Positions 40,238 to 48,159 of a DNA stretch of 51,952 nucleotides are shown here, one piece after another (position 1 is the first letter of the stretch; each line of letters opens with the position of its first letter). The translations under genes were made by a program, and so were the position numbers. The DNA comes from a virus: positions 1 through 51,952 of the IMG/VR virus record IMGVR_UViG_3300025645_004784; one strand, 5' to 3'. The notes below the pieces were generated by a model. That model had not been told where the DNA came from and searched no databases. It worked only from the letters and a program-made list of their open reading frames with translations.

Positions 40238-41098
40238 ATGGCTATCTTAGTAGATTACAATCAAGTTATCCTAGCTTCGCTATTTGCAAGCATAGGCAAT
40301 CACACAGATGTGGCGGCGGATGAAAATATCATCCGTCACATGTTCCTCAATTCAATTCGTTCAAACCGCAAAAAGTTTAGCAAAGAATATGGTGAAATTG
40401 TTATTTGTGCAGACGGTAAAAATACCTGGCGCAAAGAAGCATATCCTTATTACAAGGCTAACCGTAAAGCTGGTCGAGATAAGTCAGGTATGGACTGGGG
40501 TGCGTTGTTTCAAATTATGAGTAATGTTCGTGAAGAAGTTGCTGAGTTCTTTCCGTACAAAGTAATCCATATTGACCGCTGTGAAGCTGATGATATCATC
40601 GGTACAGTAATTCACGAGCATGGTTCTGAACTGAATATTGGCTCAGAAAAATTCCTTGTTCTTTCTGCCGATAAAGACTTTATTCAACTACAAAAATATG
40701 CAAACGTAGATCAATATGACCCTATTCGCAAGCGGTGGCTTCGTGATGATCGTCCTGAACAATACTTAGAAGAGCATATCCTTAAGGGTGATACTGGTGA
40801 TGGTGTACCAAACATCTTGTCTCCAGATAATTGCTTAGCTATTGGCGAACGTCAAAAAGCAATGACTCAAAAGCGTTTAGCATTGTATAAGCAAGGCCCT
40901 GAAGCTATGGACGAAGAAACTCTTCGCAGATTTCATCGCAACAAAATGATGATTGACCTTACTCAGATTCCACAGAAGTATCAAGATCAAATTTTAGAAG
41001 AATACAATCAAGAAAAAACAGTTGGTCGTGGACAGCTATTTAACTACTTTGTTAATAAAAAGCTAAAACACCTAATTACAGATATACAGGACTTTTAA
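40238..41098 (+). CDS. RNase H / 5'-3' exonuclease (T4 Rnh, FEN family)
   Basis: 286 residues. Metal-binding acidic residues occur in the right order: ILVDYNQVILASL (first Asp), EIVICADGKNTWRKEAYPYY then KANRKAGRD, HIDRCEADDIIGTVI (EADD core) and FLVLSADKDFIQLQKYAN (second core D.D), ending the catalytic part with GDTGDGVPNILSPDN, the helix-hairpin-helix region. It removes RNA primers from Okazaki fragments. Works with the primase and ligase elsewhere in the window. Ribosome site is modest (ATGAGAAATAAATT). Confidence 0.92.
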   Translation: MAILVDYNQVILASLFASIGNHTDVAADENIIRHMFLNSIRSNRKKFSKEYGEIVICADGKNTWRKEAYPYYKANRKAGRDKSGMDWGALFQIMSNVREEVAEFFPYKVIHIDRCEADDIIGTVIHEHGSELNIGSEKFLVLSADKDFIQLQKYANVDQYDPIRKRWLRDDRPEQYLEEHILKGDTGDGVPNILSPDNCLAIGERQKAMTQKRLALYKQGPEAMDEETLRRFHRNKMMIDLTQIPQKYQDQILEEYNQEKTVGRGQLFNYFVNKKLKHLITDIQDF

Positions 41099-41100
41099 AA

Positions 41101-41526
41101 ATGGCAGTAAAAATTTCTATCTCAGAAATTATCAGTGGAGCAGCTTCTAAGAAGACAACTGAAGAAAAAGTTGATTTTCTTAGAAGTAACGATACACCAG
41201 CTCTTAGAGCTGTGCTAAAATATACATATGATAATAATATTGAATTTTTGATTCCAAACACTCCTCCACCTTGGAATAAGAATGAATTTGAAGACGAAGC
41301 AAAAGCTCTTCTATATCGAGAAGCTCGTCGGCTTAAGATATTCATTAAAGGTGGTGGGTATGATACCTTGAATCAAATCAAACGTGAAACACTGTTTATA
41401 AACCTTCTAGAAGATGTCGATAATGATGACGCAGAAACACTCTGCCAAATGATTACAAAGAAGCCATTCAAAGGGCTGACTAAAAAGACAATTCAAGAAG
41501 CATTTGCTGACTTAATCGAAGAGTAA
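41101..41526 (+). CDS. Conserved T4-like phage protein (DUF6433-like)
   Basis: 141 residues. ISISEIISGAASKKTTEEKV, FLRSNDTPALRAVLKYTYDN, LIPNTPPPWNKNEFEDEAKA and EALCQ-type helix (DDAETLCQMITKKPFKGLTK) then IQEAFADLIEE. I recall this helical family as conserved beside rnh in T4-like marine phages. Two bases separate it from RNase H, so a replication role is likely but unproven. Confidence 0.7.
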   Translation: MAVKISISEIISGAASKKTTEEKVDFLRSNDTPALRAVLKYTYDNNIEFLIPNTPPPWNKNEFEDEAKALLYREARRLKIFIKGGGYDTLNQIKRETLFINLLEDVDNDDAETLCQMITKKPFKGLTKKTIQEAFADLIEE

Positions 41527-41539
41527 AAAGGTACTTAAC

Positions 41540-41716
41540 ATGAGTAATAACCGCATCAAAAAATTCCGCGAAGCTTGGGAAGACGATGAGTGGGGATCAG
41601 ATGATCAACGATCCAAAGGCAAAGAGAAGAAGAAACGTGATCGCAAGGCTGAACGCGATCGCAAGTTTTCTGACCGGTGGTATGATGATGACATGAACAT
41701 TAAGAACAAACAGTAG
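41540..41716 (+). CDS. 58-residue highly charged protein
   Basis: A short frame: MSNNRIKKFREAWEDDEWGS, a very basic middle (KEKKKRDRKAERDRK) and FSDRWYDDDMNIKNKQ. Preceded by AAAAGGTACTTAAC, 13 bases after the previous stop, same strand. The strongly biased composition and clean frame up to the inverted repeat suggest a real gene; it could bind nucleic acid. No family recognised. Confidence 0.65.
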   Translation: MSNNRIKKFREAWEDDEWGSDDQRSKGKEKKKRDRKAERDRKFSDRWYDDDMNIKNKQ

Positions 41717-41724
41717 TGTTATCA

Positions 41725-41767
41725 AATAAGATGTTCTTATAACAAAATGATCTAAGAACATCTTATT
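41725..41767 (+). repeat. Perfect 15-bp inverted repeat before a promoter
   Basis: AATAAGATGTTCTTA and its exact complement TAAGAACATCTTATT, separated by 13 bases. No T run follows, and the right arm ends 5 bases before a TTGACA box. It could be an operator, a factor-dependent terminator, or the stem of a mobile promoter cassette. The region 41717-41922 (206 bases) holds this repeat, two promoters and no clear gene. Confidence 0.85.
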
Positions 41768-41772
41768 AACTG

Positions 41773-41801
41773 TTGACACCATAGTCCTTTTTTGATATAA
41801 T
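41773..41801 (+). promoter_or_regulatory. Sigma70 promoter with leader but no gene
   Basis: TTGACA, 17-base spacer, TATAAT. The leader TATAAGAAATGAGGAAG (41805-41821) is identical to that before the wall hydrolase gene, but the bases after it are TAAGATAG and no proper reading frame follows. Confidence 0.82.
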
Positions 41802-41848
41802 AGATATAAGAAATGAGGAAGTAAGATAGTAAAAAAACATGTAATTAA

Positions 41849-41926
41849 ATGAAAATAACTGTTGACATTACTATCAAACTAACTTATAATAGCTATATAA
41901 ACAAACATAAAGGTGCTATATTATGA
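41849..41926 (+). CDS. Possible 25-residue leader frame through a promoter
   Basis: ATG to TGA frame beginning MKITVDITIKLTYNSYINKH. It runs across the promoter at 41862-41890 and overlaps the next ATG (ATGA), as real coupled genes here do. No good ribosome site, so it may well be chance. Confidence 0.2.
   Translation: MKITVDITIKLTYNSYINKHKGAIL
41862..41890 (+). promoter_or_regulatory. Sigma70 promoter, perfect consensus
   Basis: TTGACA, 17-base spacer, TATAAT, 33 bases before ATG 41923. Shares AACTAACTTATAATA exactly with the promoter at 24345. Confidence 0.87.
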
Positions 41927-42291
41927 CTAAATTCGTAAAATTTGACAAAGCTACTCTTAAATCACTTCGCGCTGAAATGCAGGAAGTAATGAACAAGTAC
42001 GCTGTTAAAGCAAATCTTGAAATTGAAGTCGGAAATATGAGCTTCTCAAGTGCAGAAGTTTCTATCAAACTAAACGCTAAAGTTAAAGACGCTGTTACTC
42101 TGACAGACAGAAACTTTAACTTCCAGGCGCTATCTATTGGTATTACCAACTTTAAGAATGCTAAAGGCGACCAGCTGGTTAAGTACAACAGCCGCTCTTA
42201 CAAGTACCCTTTCGTTTACTCAAAAGCAGACGGCAAAATGTACAAGTGCACCGCCGCTCAAGCACAACGTTTGTTTGCTGAGACTGAATAA
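41923..42291 (+). CDS. Hypothetical protein under strong tandem promoters
   Basis: 122 residues, ATG after AAAGGTGCTATATT. Basic helix start (VKFDKATLKSLRAEMQEVM), central beta region (ANLEIEVGNMSFSSAEVSIK) and a Tyr/Lys-rich end (YNSRSYKYPFVYSKADGKMY). Two promoters upstream and a terminator downstream make it a single-gene unit with high expected expression, probably a small DNA- or RNA-binding protein. No family recognised. Confidence 0.7.
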   Translation: MTKFVKFDKATLKSLRAEMQEVMNKYAVKANLEIEVGNMSFSSAEVSIKLNAKVKDAVTLTDRNFNFQALSIGITNFKNAKGDQLVKYNSRSYKYPFVYSKADGKMYKCTAAQAQRLFAETE

Positions 42292-42297
42292 GTTATA

Positions 42298-42327
42298 AGG
42301 AGGCTGTTAATTCAGTCTCCTTTTTTT
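42298..42327 (+). terminator. Rho-independent terminator
   Basis: AGGAGGCTG pairs with CAGTCTCCT (9 bp, one G-T) around TTAATT, then seven T. Confidence 0.9.
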
Positions 42328-42358
42328 ATAGATATGAAATGAGAAGAAAGAGTAAAAT

Positions 42359-42943
42359 ATGAATATTAGTGAAAAAGTTATCTTAGTTGATGTTGACGGT
42401 GTACTTCTGGATTGGCTCTATGCCTTTACGCAATGGATGGAACGTCACAACTATGTTGAGATTGAAGGTGGTGAAGACGAGTACGACATCGGTGTACGTT
42501 ACAATTTGCCTAAGAATGAAAAAGATCGTATCGTTCGCATGTTTAATGAATCAGCTGGTATTCGTAAACTACCTCCTTTGCGTGATGCAATTAAATACGT
42601 CCGCAAACTGCACGAAGAACAAGGTTATGTTTTCCGTGTGATTAGTTCTTTAAGCTTAGATACATACGCTGGACACCTCCGTACTAAGAATCTAATTGAA
42701 ATGTTTGGTCCAACTGTATTCGAAAGCTATGTGTACTTAGATACTGGTGCTGATAAAGACGAAGCATTAGAAAAATACCGCGGTACAGGATGTTTTTGGA
42801 TTGAAGATAAACCAGAGAATGCTGAGCTTGGCGCCAGCCTCGGCTTAGAATCAATCATTGTAGATCACCCCTTTAATAGAGAATGTCAAGTACGACGAGC
42901 TTCCAACTGGAAAGAAATTTATGAAATAATTACCGGTTTTTAG
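42359..42943 (+). CDS. 5'-Nucleotidase-like HAD hydrolase (NT5C family)
   Basis: 194 residues. VILVDVDGVLLDWLYAFTQW is the HAD DxDxV motif, VFRVISSLSLDTYAGHLRTK gives the motif II Ser, and CFWIEDKPENAELGASLGLE the motif IV acidic pair. The NT5C group dephosphorylates (deoxy)nucleoside monophosphates, so it may salvage host nucleotides or adjust dNMP pools. Start follows GAGAAGAAAGAGTAAAAT. Substrate not provable. Confidence 0.75.
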   Translation: MNISEKVILVDVDGVLLDWLYAFTQWMERHNYVEIEGGEDEYDIGVRYNLPKNEKDRIVRMFNESAGIRKLPPLRDAIKYVRKLHEEQGYVFRVISSLSLDTYAGHLRTKNLIEMFGPTVFESYVYLDTGADKDEALEKYRGTGCFWIEDKPENAELGASLGLESIIVDHPFNRECQVRRASNWKEIYEIITGF

Positions 42944-42963
42944 CAATTCTAAGGCTTCATGAT

Positions 42964-42971
42964 TATAAATA
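42964..42971 (+). promoter_or_regulatory. T4-type late promoter motif TATAAATA
   Basis: Exact TATAAATA, 21 bases after the nucleotidase stop and 34 bases before a terminator hairpin, the same promoter-plus-terminator layout as at 2271. Confidence 0.55.
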
Positions 42972-43004
42972 TAATTATGCAAGCTTAACATATGAAACAT
43001 GTTT

Positions 43005-43039
43005 AAGCCAGCCTGCATTATTATAGGTTGGCTTTTTTT
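43005..43039 (+). terminator. Rho-independent terminator
   Basis: AAGCCAGCCT pairs with AGGTTGGCTT (10 bp, one G-T) around a 10-base loop, followed by a T run to 43039. Confidence 0.88.
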
Positions 43040-43063
43040 ATATATTATTACATAGGAGAATGT

Positions 43064-43330
43064 ATGCCCCTTTATACATTTACAGATACTACAGACATTA
43101 ACAAAGAGCGCTTTGAAATCTCAATGCGCATCGCAGAGCTCGATGAATACAAGCTTGCAAACCCCCAAATGAAACAACTAATTGTAAGCGCACCATCTAT
43201 TGGTGACGCTCACCGTCTTGGGCTTAAAAAGCCTGATGACGGTTTTCGTGATGTCCTCAGAAACGTAAAAGAGCACCATCCTGGTTCACGGCAAAAGGAC
43301 GGCGCTAAAAATACCATCAACACTTGGTGA
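43064..43330 (+). CDS. Conserved T4-like marine phage protein (FmdB-like N-terminus, no zinc Cys)
   Basis: 88 residues. MPLYTFTDTTDINKERFEIS, ELDEYKLANPQMKQLIVSAP, then GFRDVLRNVKEHHPGSRQKD follow a family I recall as nearly universal in T4-like marine phages, sometimes called FmdB-like although the CxxC knuckles are absent here. ATG 43064 follows TAGGAGAATGT. It precedes phoH. Function unknown. Confidence 0.7.
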   Translation: MPLYTFTDTTDINKERFEISMRIAELDEYKLANPQMKQLIVSAPSIGDAHRLGLKKPDDGFRDVLRNVKEHHPGSRQKDGAKNTINTW

Positions 43331-43350
43331 GTTTACCAAAGGAGAGTTCA

Positions 43351-44106
43351 ATGGCAGCTAAGCAGCGTAGGTTATCTCTAAGAGAAAAGCAACGACAAGA
43401 GAGAGATCAAGAGCACATGGTCACAATTCTAAATAATAATTTTGGAATGCGTGAAATACGTCCAATGACCAACACCCAGTCTGATATGTTTGACTCATAC
43501 AAAGAAGGATACAATATCGCAGCCGTAGGATCGGCCGGTACCGGAAAAACAATGTGCGCCATGTATTTAGCACTTAACGATGTATTAAAGAAAGGGGGAT
43601 ACGAAAAAGTTATTATAGTTAGATCCGCTGTTCAAACCCGTGAACAAGGATTTATGCCAGGTAGCAAAGCAGAAAAAGAAGCTTTGTATAGTGTTCCTTA
43701 TTCTGACATCGTAAACGACTTATTTAGTCGTAAAGATGCGTATAAGATTTTAGAAGGCAAGGGCATGATTGAGTTTATGACATCCTCATTTGTGCGAGGA
43801 TTAACTTTCGATAATGCAATTATTATTGTAGACGAATGCCAATCAATGACTTATCATGAATTAGATACTATTATTACGCGTGTGGGAGAAGGCTCAAAAA
43901 TAGTATTTTGCGGAGATACAAGACAGAACGATCTAGAAATTTCTCGAAACCGATCAGACGTATCTGGTCTTGTAGAATTCTTAAACGTAATTAGTAGAAT
44001 TAAATCTTTTGAAACGATTAAATTCACTTCAGCTGATATCGTAAGGTCAGGACTCGTGAAAGAATATATATTAGCAAAAGAGCGACACGAACAACTCGCT
44101 GCTTAA
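43351..44106 (+). CDS. phoH: PhoH-like ATPase
   Basis: 251 residues. After a basic N-terminal helix, IAAVGSAGTGKTMCAMYLAL is Walker A, VIIVRSAVQTREQGFMPGSK the PhoH block, NAIIIVDECQSMTYHELDTI Walker B, and KIVFCGDTRQNDL sensor I. PhoH-like proteins are common in marine phages and often called phosphate-stress genes; some are RNA-linked ATPases. ATG 43351 follows AAAGGAGAGTTCA; in-frame codons upstream lack a ribosome site. Confidence 0.93.
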   Translation: MAAKQRRLSLREKQRQERDQEHMVTILNNNFGMREIRPMTNTQSDMFDSYKEGYNIAAVGSAGTGKTMCAMYLALNDVLKKGGYEKVIIVRSAVQTREQGFMPGSKAEKEALYSVPYSDIVNDLFSRKDAYKILEGKGMIEFMTSSFVRGLTFDNAIIIVDECQSMTYHELDTIITRVGEGSKIVFCGDTRQNDLEISRNRSDVSGLVEFLNVISRIKSFETIKFTSADIVRSGLVKEYILAKERHEQLAA

Positions 44107-44121
44107 GTTAGTAATATATTG

Positions 44122-44143
44122 AGGATGCCCTTCGGGGCATTCT
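44122..44143 (+). terminator. Hairpin with TTCG loop
   Basis: AGGATGCCC pairs with GGGCATTCT (one G-T) around TTCG, a very stable stem after phoH. The following bases (TACTTTA) are only weakly T-rich. Confidence 0.75.
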
Positions 44144-44163
44144 TACTTTAAGGAGAAAGAAAA

Positions 44164-44454
44164 ATGCCAGCAGTTTGCAGAGCCGGTTTAGATAAACATA
44201 TAGGACACGCAAGACCAAAAGATCCATTTCATCAAACACCATATGTTGGAAGTCAAACTAAAGTAAATGCAGAAGGTGGAGCTATTATTATAGATGGCGA
44301 CAAAGCTGCATGTGGAGATCCTGTTCTTGGGTTTTCAGATAAAGTAACCGTAGGCGGTAAAGGTGTTCATCGAGTTGGCGACGCTACTGGCGGCCACAGC
44401 GGATGGGTTCCAAACGCAGCAGCTACCGGTTCAATAAAAGTAACGGCCGGATAA
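44164..44454 (+). CDS. PAAR-domain spike tip protein
   Basis: 96 residues. MPAVCRAGLDKHIGHARPKD, GSQTKVNAEGGAIIIDGDKA, CGDPVLGFSDKVTVGGKGVH and VGDATGGHSGWVPN are the repeated PAAR hairpins with the His/Cys metal ligands. PAAR proteins cap the central tail spike and pierce the outer membrane. Excellent ribosome site (AAGGAGAAAGAAAA). First gene of the tail-tip/fibre run. Confidence 0.88.
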   Translation: MPAVCRAGLDKHIGHARPKDPFHQTPYVGSQTKVNAEGGAIIIDGDKAACGDPVLGFSDKVTVGGKGVHRVGDATGGHSGWVPNAAATGSIKVTAG

Positions 44455-44455
44455 G

Positions 44456-44836
44456 ATGGCCAACCCAGATTACGCAACGTTATTAGCTTTAATAGCAGCG
44501 GAAACAGATCCAGTTGTTATAGCACAATTGGAAGCACAGTGTTACGTATTCAACGAGATTCTCACAGAAGCTGAAAAAGAGCTTTTTGAATACGCTGCAT
44601 TCGATTACATAGAAAACAATCCAGGATATGTAGATGGATTTGTGAATCCAGGTCTATACGTTCTAGCAGATTACGTTGTAGATGGTTATATAAATATAGT
44701 GGAAGCAAACGTTGGTTTATACATGGATGCAGATTACGCGGTAAGCGGATATGTAGAACTGTCTGACAGCAACACAACAAGCGGATATAGTTCATACGTT
44801 GGAATTTATTTCAGCGATAACGGGGAAAGAACGTAA
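44456..44836 (+). CDS. Tail-associated hypothetical protein
   Basis: 126 residues between the PAAR tip and the tail fibre. Helical acidic start (DYATLLALIAAETDPVVIAQ), then a repeat-like Tyr/Val/Asp part in which LYVLADYVVDGYINIVEANV and LYMDADYAVSGYVELSDSN share the pattern LY..ADY.V.GY. It overlaps the fibre ATG by one base. Probably a baseplate or fibre-attachment protein; family unknown. Confidence 0.6.
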   Translation: MANPDYATLLALIAAETDPVVIAQLEAQCYVFNEILTEAEKELFEYAAFDYIENNPGYVDGFVNPGLYVLADYVVDGYINIVEANVGLYMDADYAVSGYVELSDSNTTSGYSSYVGIYFSDNGERT

Positions 44837-47800
44837 TGGCGATTACAAAAAGAAGTGACAAAGGTTCGGCCTTAACATATAACGAGATGGACGATAACTT
44901 TGATGCTATCGCCCCTCGAACAAGCGCAACCGGATCTATTCAAATTCCGGCTGGCGATACAGCTAGCAGAGACGGTGCGCCCGTGGCTGGCTATTTTAGA
45001 TATAACACAAGTACTAACGCGTTTGAAGGTTACCAAAACGGTGCATGGCAAGGTATTGGCGGTGTAGGCAGTGGTGACGTAAATCAAAGTGCATTTAGCT
45101 ATGTAACAGTAGCAGGCCAAACAACAGTTTCAGCTGATACAGCAACAGATACGTTAGAAATTATCGCAGGTACTAACGTAACAATAACAACAAATGCTAC
45201 TAATGATAGCATTACTATTAACTCTTCAGGCACCGGTGATCAAGATTTTGCTTACTCAAGTCTAACAGGTGTACCATCTAGTTTTCCTCCAAGTGCGCAT
45301 AATCAAGCATGGTCTACTATTACTGCAACTCCAACAACACTTGCTGGATACGGTATTACTGATGGTGCCACTGGTGTTCAAGGATTGCAAGGTGTTGAAG
45401 GCCCGGAAGGATTACAAGGTAGCGACGGCGATCTCGGTGCACAAGGTGCAAACGGAATTGGTATCAGTGGCCAGCAGGGCGTACAAGGTATACAAGGTGA
45501 GTGGGTTGGTGTCCTTGGGCCGCAGGGCGTACAAGGCGACACAGGAGCAGGGACGCAAGGTATAACTGGCGCAACTGGGTTCGGCGTTCAAGGTTTCCAA
45601 GGCACGGATGGTACTCAAGGTACACTAGGCACATCTGGAGATCCTGGCGATCTCGGTGCGCAAGGTATACAAGGTGCCGCCGGATCTGTTCAAGGTCTGC
45701 AAGGTACTCAAGGTGATACAGGACCAATAGGCAACGATGGCGAAGGCTTCCAAGGTACTCAAGGCCTTCAGGGCGCACAAAGTACTCAAGGTATACAAGG
45801 TGGCGACGGTCCAGCTGGATTTGGTTTGCAGGGTATTCAAGGTATTCAGGGTGATCTTGGGCCAGAAGGGCCAGCAGGCGTTGGTTTACAAGGTATTCAA
45901 GGCCCAGTAGGTATTCAGGGTGTTCAAGGTACTGATGGTGACATTGGAACACAAGGTGTTCAAGGTTTAGTTGGTCCAGCTTCTGATATTCAAGGTGCAC
46001 AAGGAGCTACTGGCGTAGGTGACACTGGTGCTCAAGGCTTCCAAGGTATTCAGGGTGTTGGTCAAACTGGTACTGATGGTAGTCAAGGTGCTCAAGGTCT
46101 GCAAGGTTCACAAGGCACTCAAGGCACTCAGGGGTTAGTAGGCATCGGAGAAGCGGGTACCCAAGGTACAGCTGGCGAAGACGGAGCTCAAGGTATATCT
46201 GGTATTGAAGGCGTAGGTCTGCAAGGCTTCCAAGGTACTCAAGGTGTTCAAGGTTTTACAGGCACTGGTATTCAAGGTGTTCAAGGTCTTCAATCAATAC
46301 AAGGTCTTCAAGGCGACGAAGGTTTCCAAGGTAACTTTGGTCCACAAGGTACAACTGGTTTAGGAACAGCTGGTATCCAAGGTACACAAGGTACTTTTGG
46401 TCTGCAAGGCACTCAAAGTGTTCAGGGTTTAATAGGACCTGTTGGCGCCCAAGGTGCACAGGGCACAATTGGTATTCAAGGCTTCACCGGTATTCAAGGT
46501 CTTCAATCAATACAAGGTCTTCAAGGAATAGATAACGGTCTTTCATATGCTAGTTTTTCTGCTGTAAATGCAGTACCAGCCGGCGAAGGAACTCTTGGAT
46601 ACAATAATACTACTGGAGTATTCGAGTATACTCCGGCGATTTTAGGTACAGCTGCAGCGGTTGATGTTGGTGTTACAACAGGTACAATTCCATTAGCTGA
46701 AGATGTAGTTCTTATTGACGCGAATAACAATGTAAGTATAACTGGTGATGTATCGCTTGGAGATAATAACAAACTTATCTTTGGTGATGGCAGTGACCTA
46801 CAGATTTATCATGATGGTAATAACAGTATTATTTCTGATGGCGGCGTAGGCGATCTTTTAATTAACGCCGATAACATACAACTACGTGACACCGCTGGCA
46901 ATCCATATCTCTTAGGTAATACTGGCGCTGAAACTCGTTTGTATTATAATGGCGGCACAAAACTCGCTACTAGCAACACAGGCATTGATGTAACGGGTAC
47001 TGTGACGGCTGATGGGTTGGTTGTTGATGGAGGTGCTCTTGTTCGGTCAGGCAATACATTGACTTTAAACCGAACAGATAATGCTACTGGCGGTGAAGTG
47101 TCCTATGTTGCGGGTACAGGGTTCATCTTAAATGATGTAAACGGCGACGGGACGAGCTTTAATGTAGGCACGGCAAATAGAATGCGCATAGACACCGCGG
47201 GCAATGTCGGGATTGGTACTGACACTCCGTCTGGTCTAGCAAAAACACTAAACATTGACGGGGGTTTGGCAGGGTCGTCTATTGCACTGGATGGTGGGGA
47301 TAACTTTTCAGTTTTTTACACTGGTGCAACTGCTGATGATCCGACATCTGTATTTAGCAACACAGGTTTTAAATTTGCTACTGCAACTGCAAAAGACGCA
47401 ACGGGTTTTTCAGAGAAGATGCGCCTCGACAGCTCGGGCAACTTACTCGTTGGCAAGACTGCACCCGATGCAGCTGTTGCGGGTAGTGAGTTAAAATCAG
47501 ATGGTACCGCTGTATTTTCCAGATCCTCCACATCCCCCACTATGTATGTTTCTACGCTAGGGTCAGATGGCGACCTTATCTCATTCCGAAAAGATAGCGT
47601 AACCGTTGGCAGTATTGGTAGTGCAGCGAACGGTACTGAGGTTTACCTGACAGGTGCAGGCGCTAATACTAGTGGTATATTTTGCTCTAATGGTAACGCT
47701 TTGCTATCCATGAAGGCAGGAGTGCTTGCAAACGGTACGCAAGACCTAGGATCGAGTAGTTATAAGTTCAAAGACCTCTACCTCTCCGATGGCGCATACG

Positions 47801-48159
47801 CATCCTTCATTGCAGGGCAAGGGGACGCCAACACCAGCATCAACTTCCCCGGTTCAGATGTAATCACCTTTAATAACGGTGGATTGGAAGCTATGCGTAT
47901 TGACGCTGCTGGCAATGTCGAGATTTCTACCGGAGATGTGTTACCTGGAACCAGCACTCAAGACTTAGGTAGCGTTACTAGTCCTTGGCAGAACGTCTAC
48001 ACACAGGATTTAGTACTTTCTAACGAATCACGAGCTGAAGGTAACTCTGTTGATGGAACTAAGGGTAACTGGACAATTCAAGAAGGCGAAGAGCACTTGT
48101 ACATCATAAACAATAAGAATGGTAAGAAGTATAAATTTGCACTTGAGGAGATCATGTAA
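44836..48159 (+). CDS. Tail fibre with collagen-like repeats
   Basis: 1107 residues. Residues 1-60 ([20 protein letters not shown]) are a virion-attachment domain often seen in marine phage fibres. Residues ~178-565 are G-x-Q collagen-like repeats. After that come repeated [13 protein letters not shown] and [20 protein letters not shown] modules, then [13 protein letters not shown] and [13 protein letters not shown] beta modules, and a C-terminal trimer-like tail ending [20 protein letters not shown]. It probably forms the trimeric distal fibre that binds the host. From about 47,000 the DNA is more GC-rich than upstream. No S74 chaperone domain. Confidence 0.85.
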   Translation: MAITKRSDKGSALTYNEMDDNFDAIAPRTSATGSIQIPAGDTASRDGAPVAGYFRYNTSTNAFEGYQNGAWQGIGGVGSGDVNQSAFSYVTVAGQTTVSADTATDTLEIIAGTNVTITTNATNDSITINSSGTGDQDFAYSSLTGVPSSFPPSAHNQAWSTITATPTTLAGYGITDGATGVQGLQGVEGPEGLQGSDGDLGAQGANGIGISGQQGVQGIQGEWVGVLGPQGVQGDTGAGTQGITGATGFGVQGFQGTDGTQGTLGTSGDPGDLGAQGIQGAAGSVQGLQGTQGDTGPIGNDGEGFQGTQGLQGAQSTQGIQGGDGPAGFGLQGIQGIQGDLGPEGPAGVGLQGIQGPVGIQGVQGTDGDIGTQGVQGLVGPASDIQGAQGATGVGDTGAQGFQGIQGVGQTGTDGSQGAQGLQGSQGTQGTQGLVGIGEAGTQGTAGEDGAQGISGIEGVGLQGFQGTQGVQGFTGTGIQGVQGLQSIQGLQGDEGFQGNFGPQGTTGLGTAGIQGTQGTFGLQGTQSVQGLIGPVGAQGAQGTIGIQGFTGIQGLQSIQGLQGIDNGLSYASFSAVNAVPAGEGTLGYNNTTGVFEYTPAILGTAAAVDVGVTTGTIPLAEDVVLIDANNNVSITGDVSLGDNNKLIFGDGSDLQIYHDGNNSIISDGGVGDLLINADNIQLRDTAGNPYLLGNTGAETRLYYNGGTKLATSNTGIDVTGTVTADGLVVDGGALVRSGNTLTLNRTDNATGGEVSYVAGTGFILNDVNGDGTSFNVGTANRMRIDTAGNVGIGTDTPSGLAKTLNIDGGLAGSSIALDGGDNFSVFYTGATADDPTSVFSNTGFKFATATAKDATGFSEKMRLDSSGNLLVGKTAPDAAVAGSELKSDGTAVFSRSSTSPTMYVSTLGSDGDLISFRKDSVTVGSIGSAANGTEVYLTGAGANTSGIFCSNGNALLSMKAGVLANGTQDLGSSSYKFKDLYLSDGAYASFIAGQGDANTSINFPGSDVITFNNGGLEAMRIDAAGNVEISTGDVLPGTSTQDLGSVTSPWQNVYTQDLVLSNESRAEGNSVDGTKGNWTIQEGEEHLYIINNKNGKKYKFALEEIM
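45367..46530 (+). repeat. Collagen-like coding repeats with a 34-base exact duplication
   Basis: Dozens of degenerate CAAGGT-based 9-base units encode GxQ/QGx triplets. A 34-base segment at 46280-46313 recurs exactly at 46493-46526, 213 bases (71 codons) later, so the frame is kept. Such repeats expand and contract by recombination and change fibre length. Confidence 0.9.

Noticed and set aside
40238-41098. Reading the 5'-exonuclease as a DNA polymerase I fragment
   Set aside because: It ends cleanly after the helix-hairpin-helix region with no polymerase domain, as T4 RNase H does.
44699-44706. TATAAATA motif inside the tail-associated gene
   Set aside because: Lies within a well-supported coding frame, with no terminator or gene start nearby; likely a chance match from GYINI codons.
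45464-46000. 178-codon frame on the minus strand within the fibre repeats
   Set aside because: It is the mirror of the CAAGGT-type coding repeats (Leu/Tyr/His rich nonsense), has no ribosome site and faces a strong + strand gene.
45367-46530. CRISPR-like spaced repeats
   Set aside because: Repeat units are about 9 bases, degenerate and in frame, and encode collagen-like GxQ triplets.
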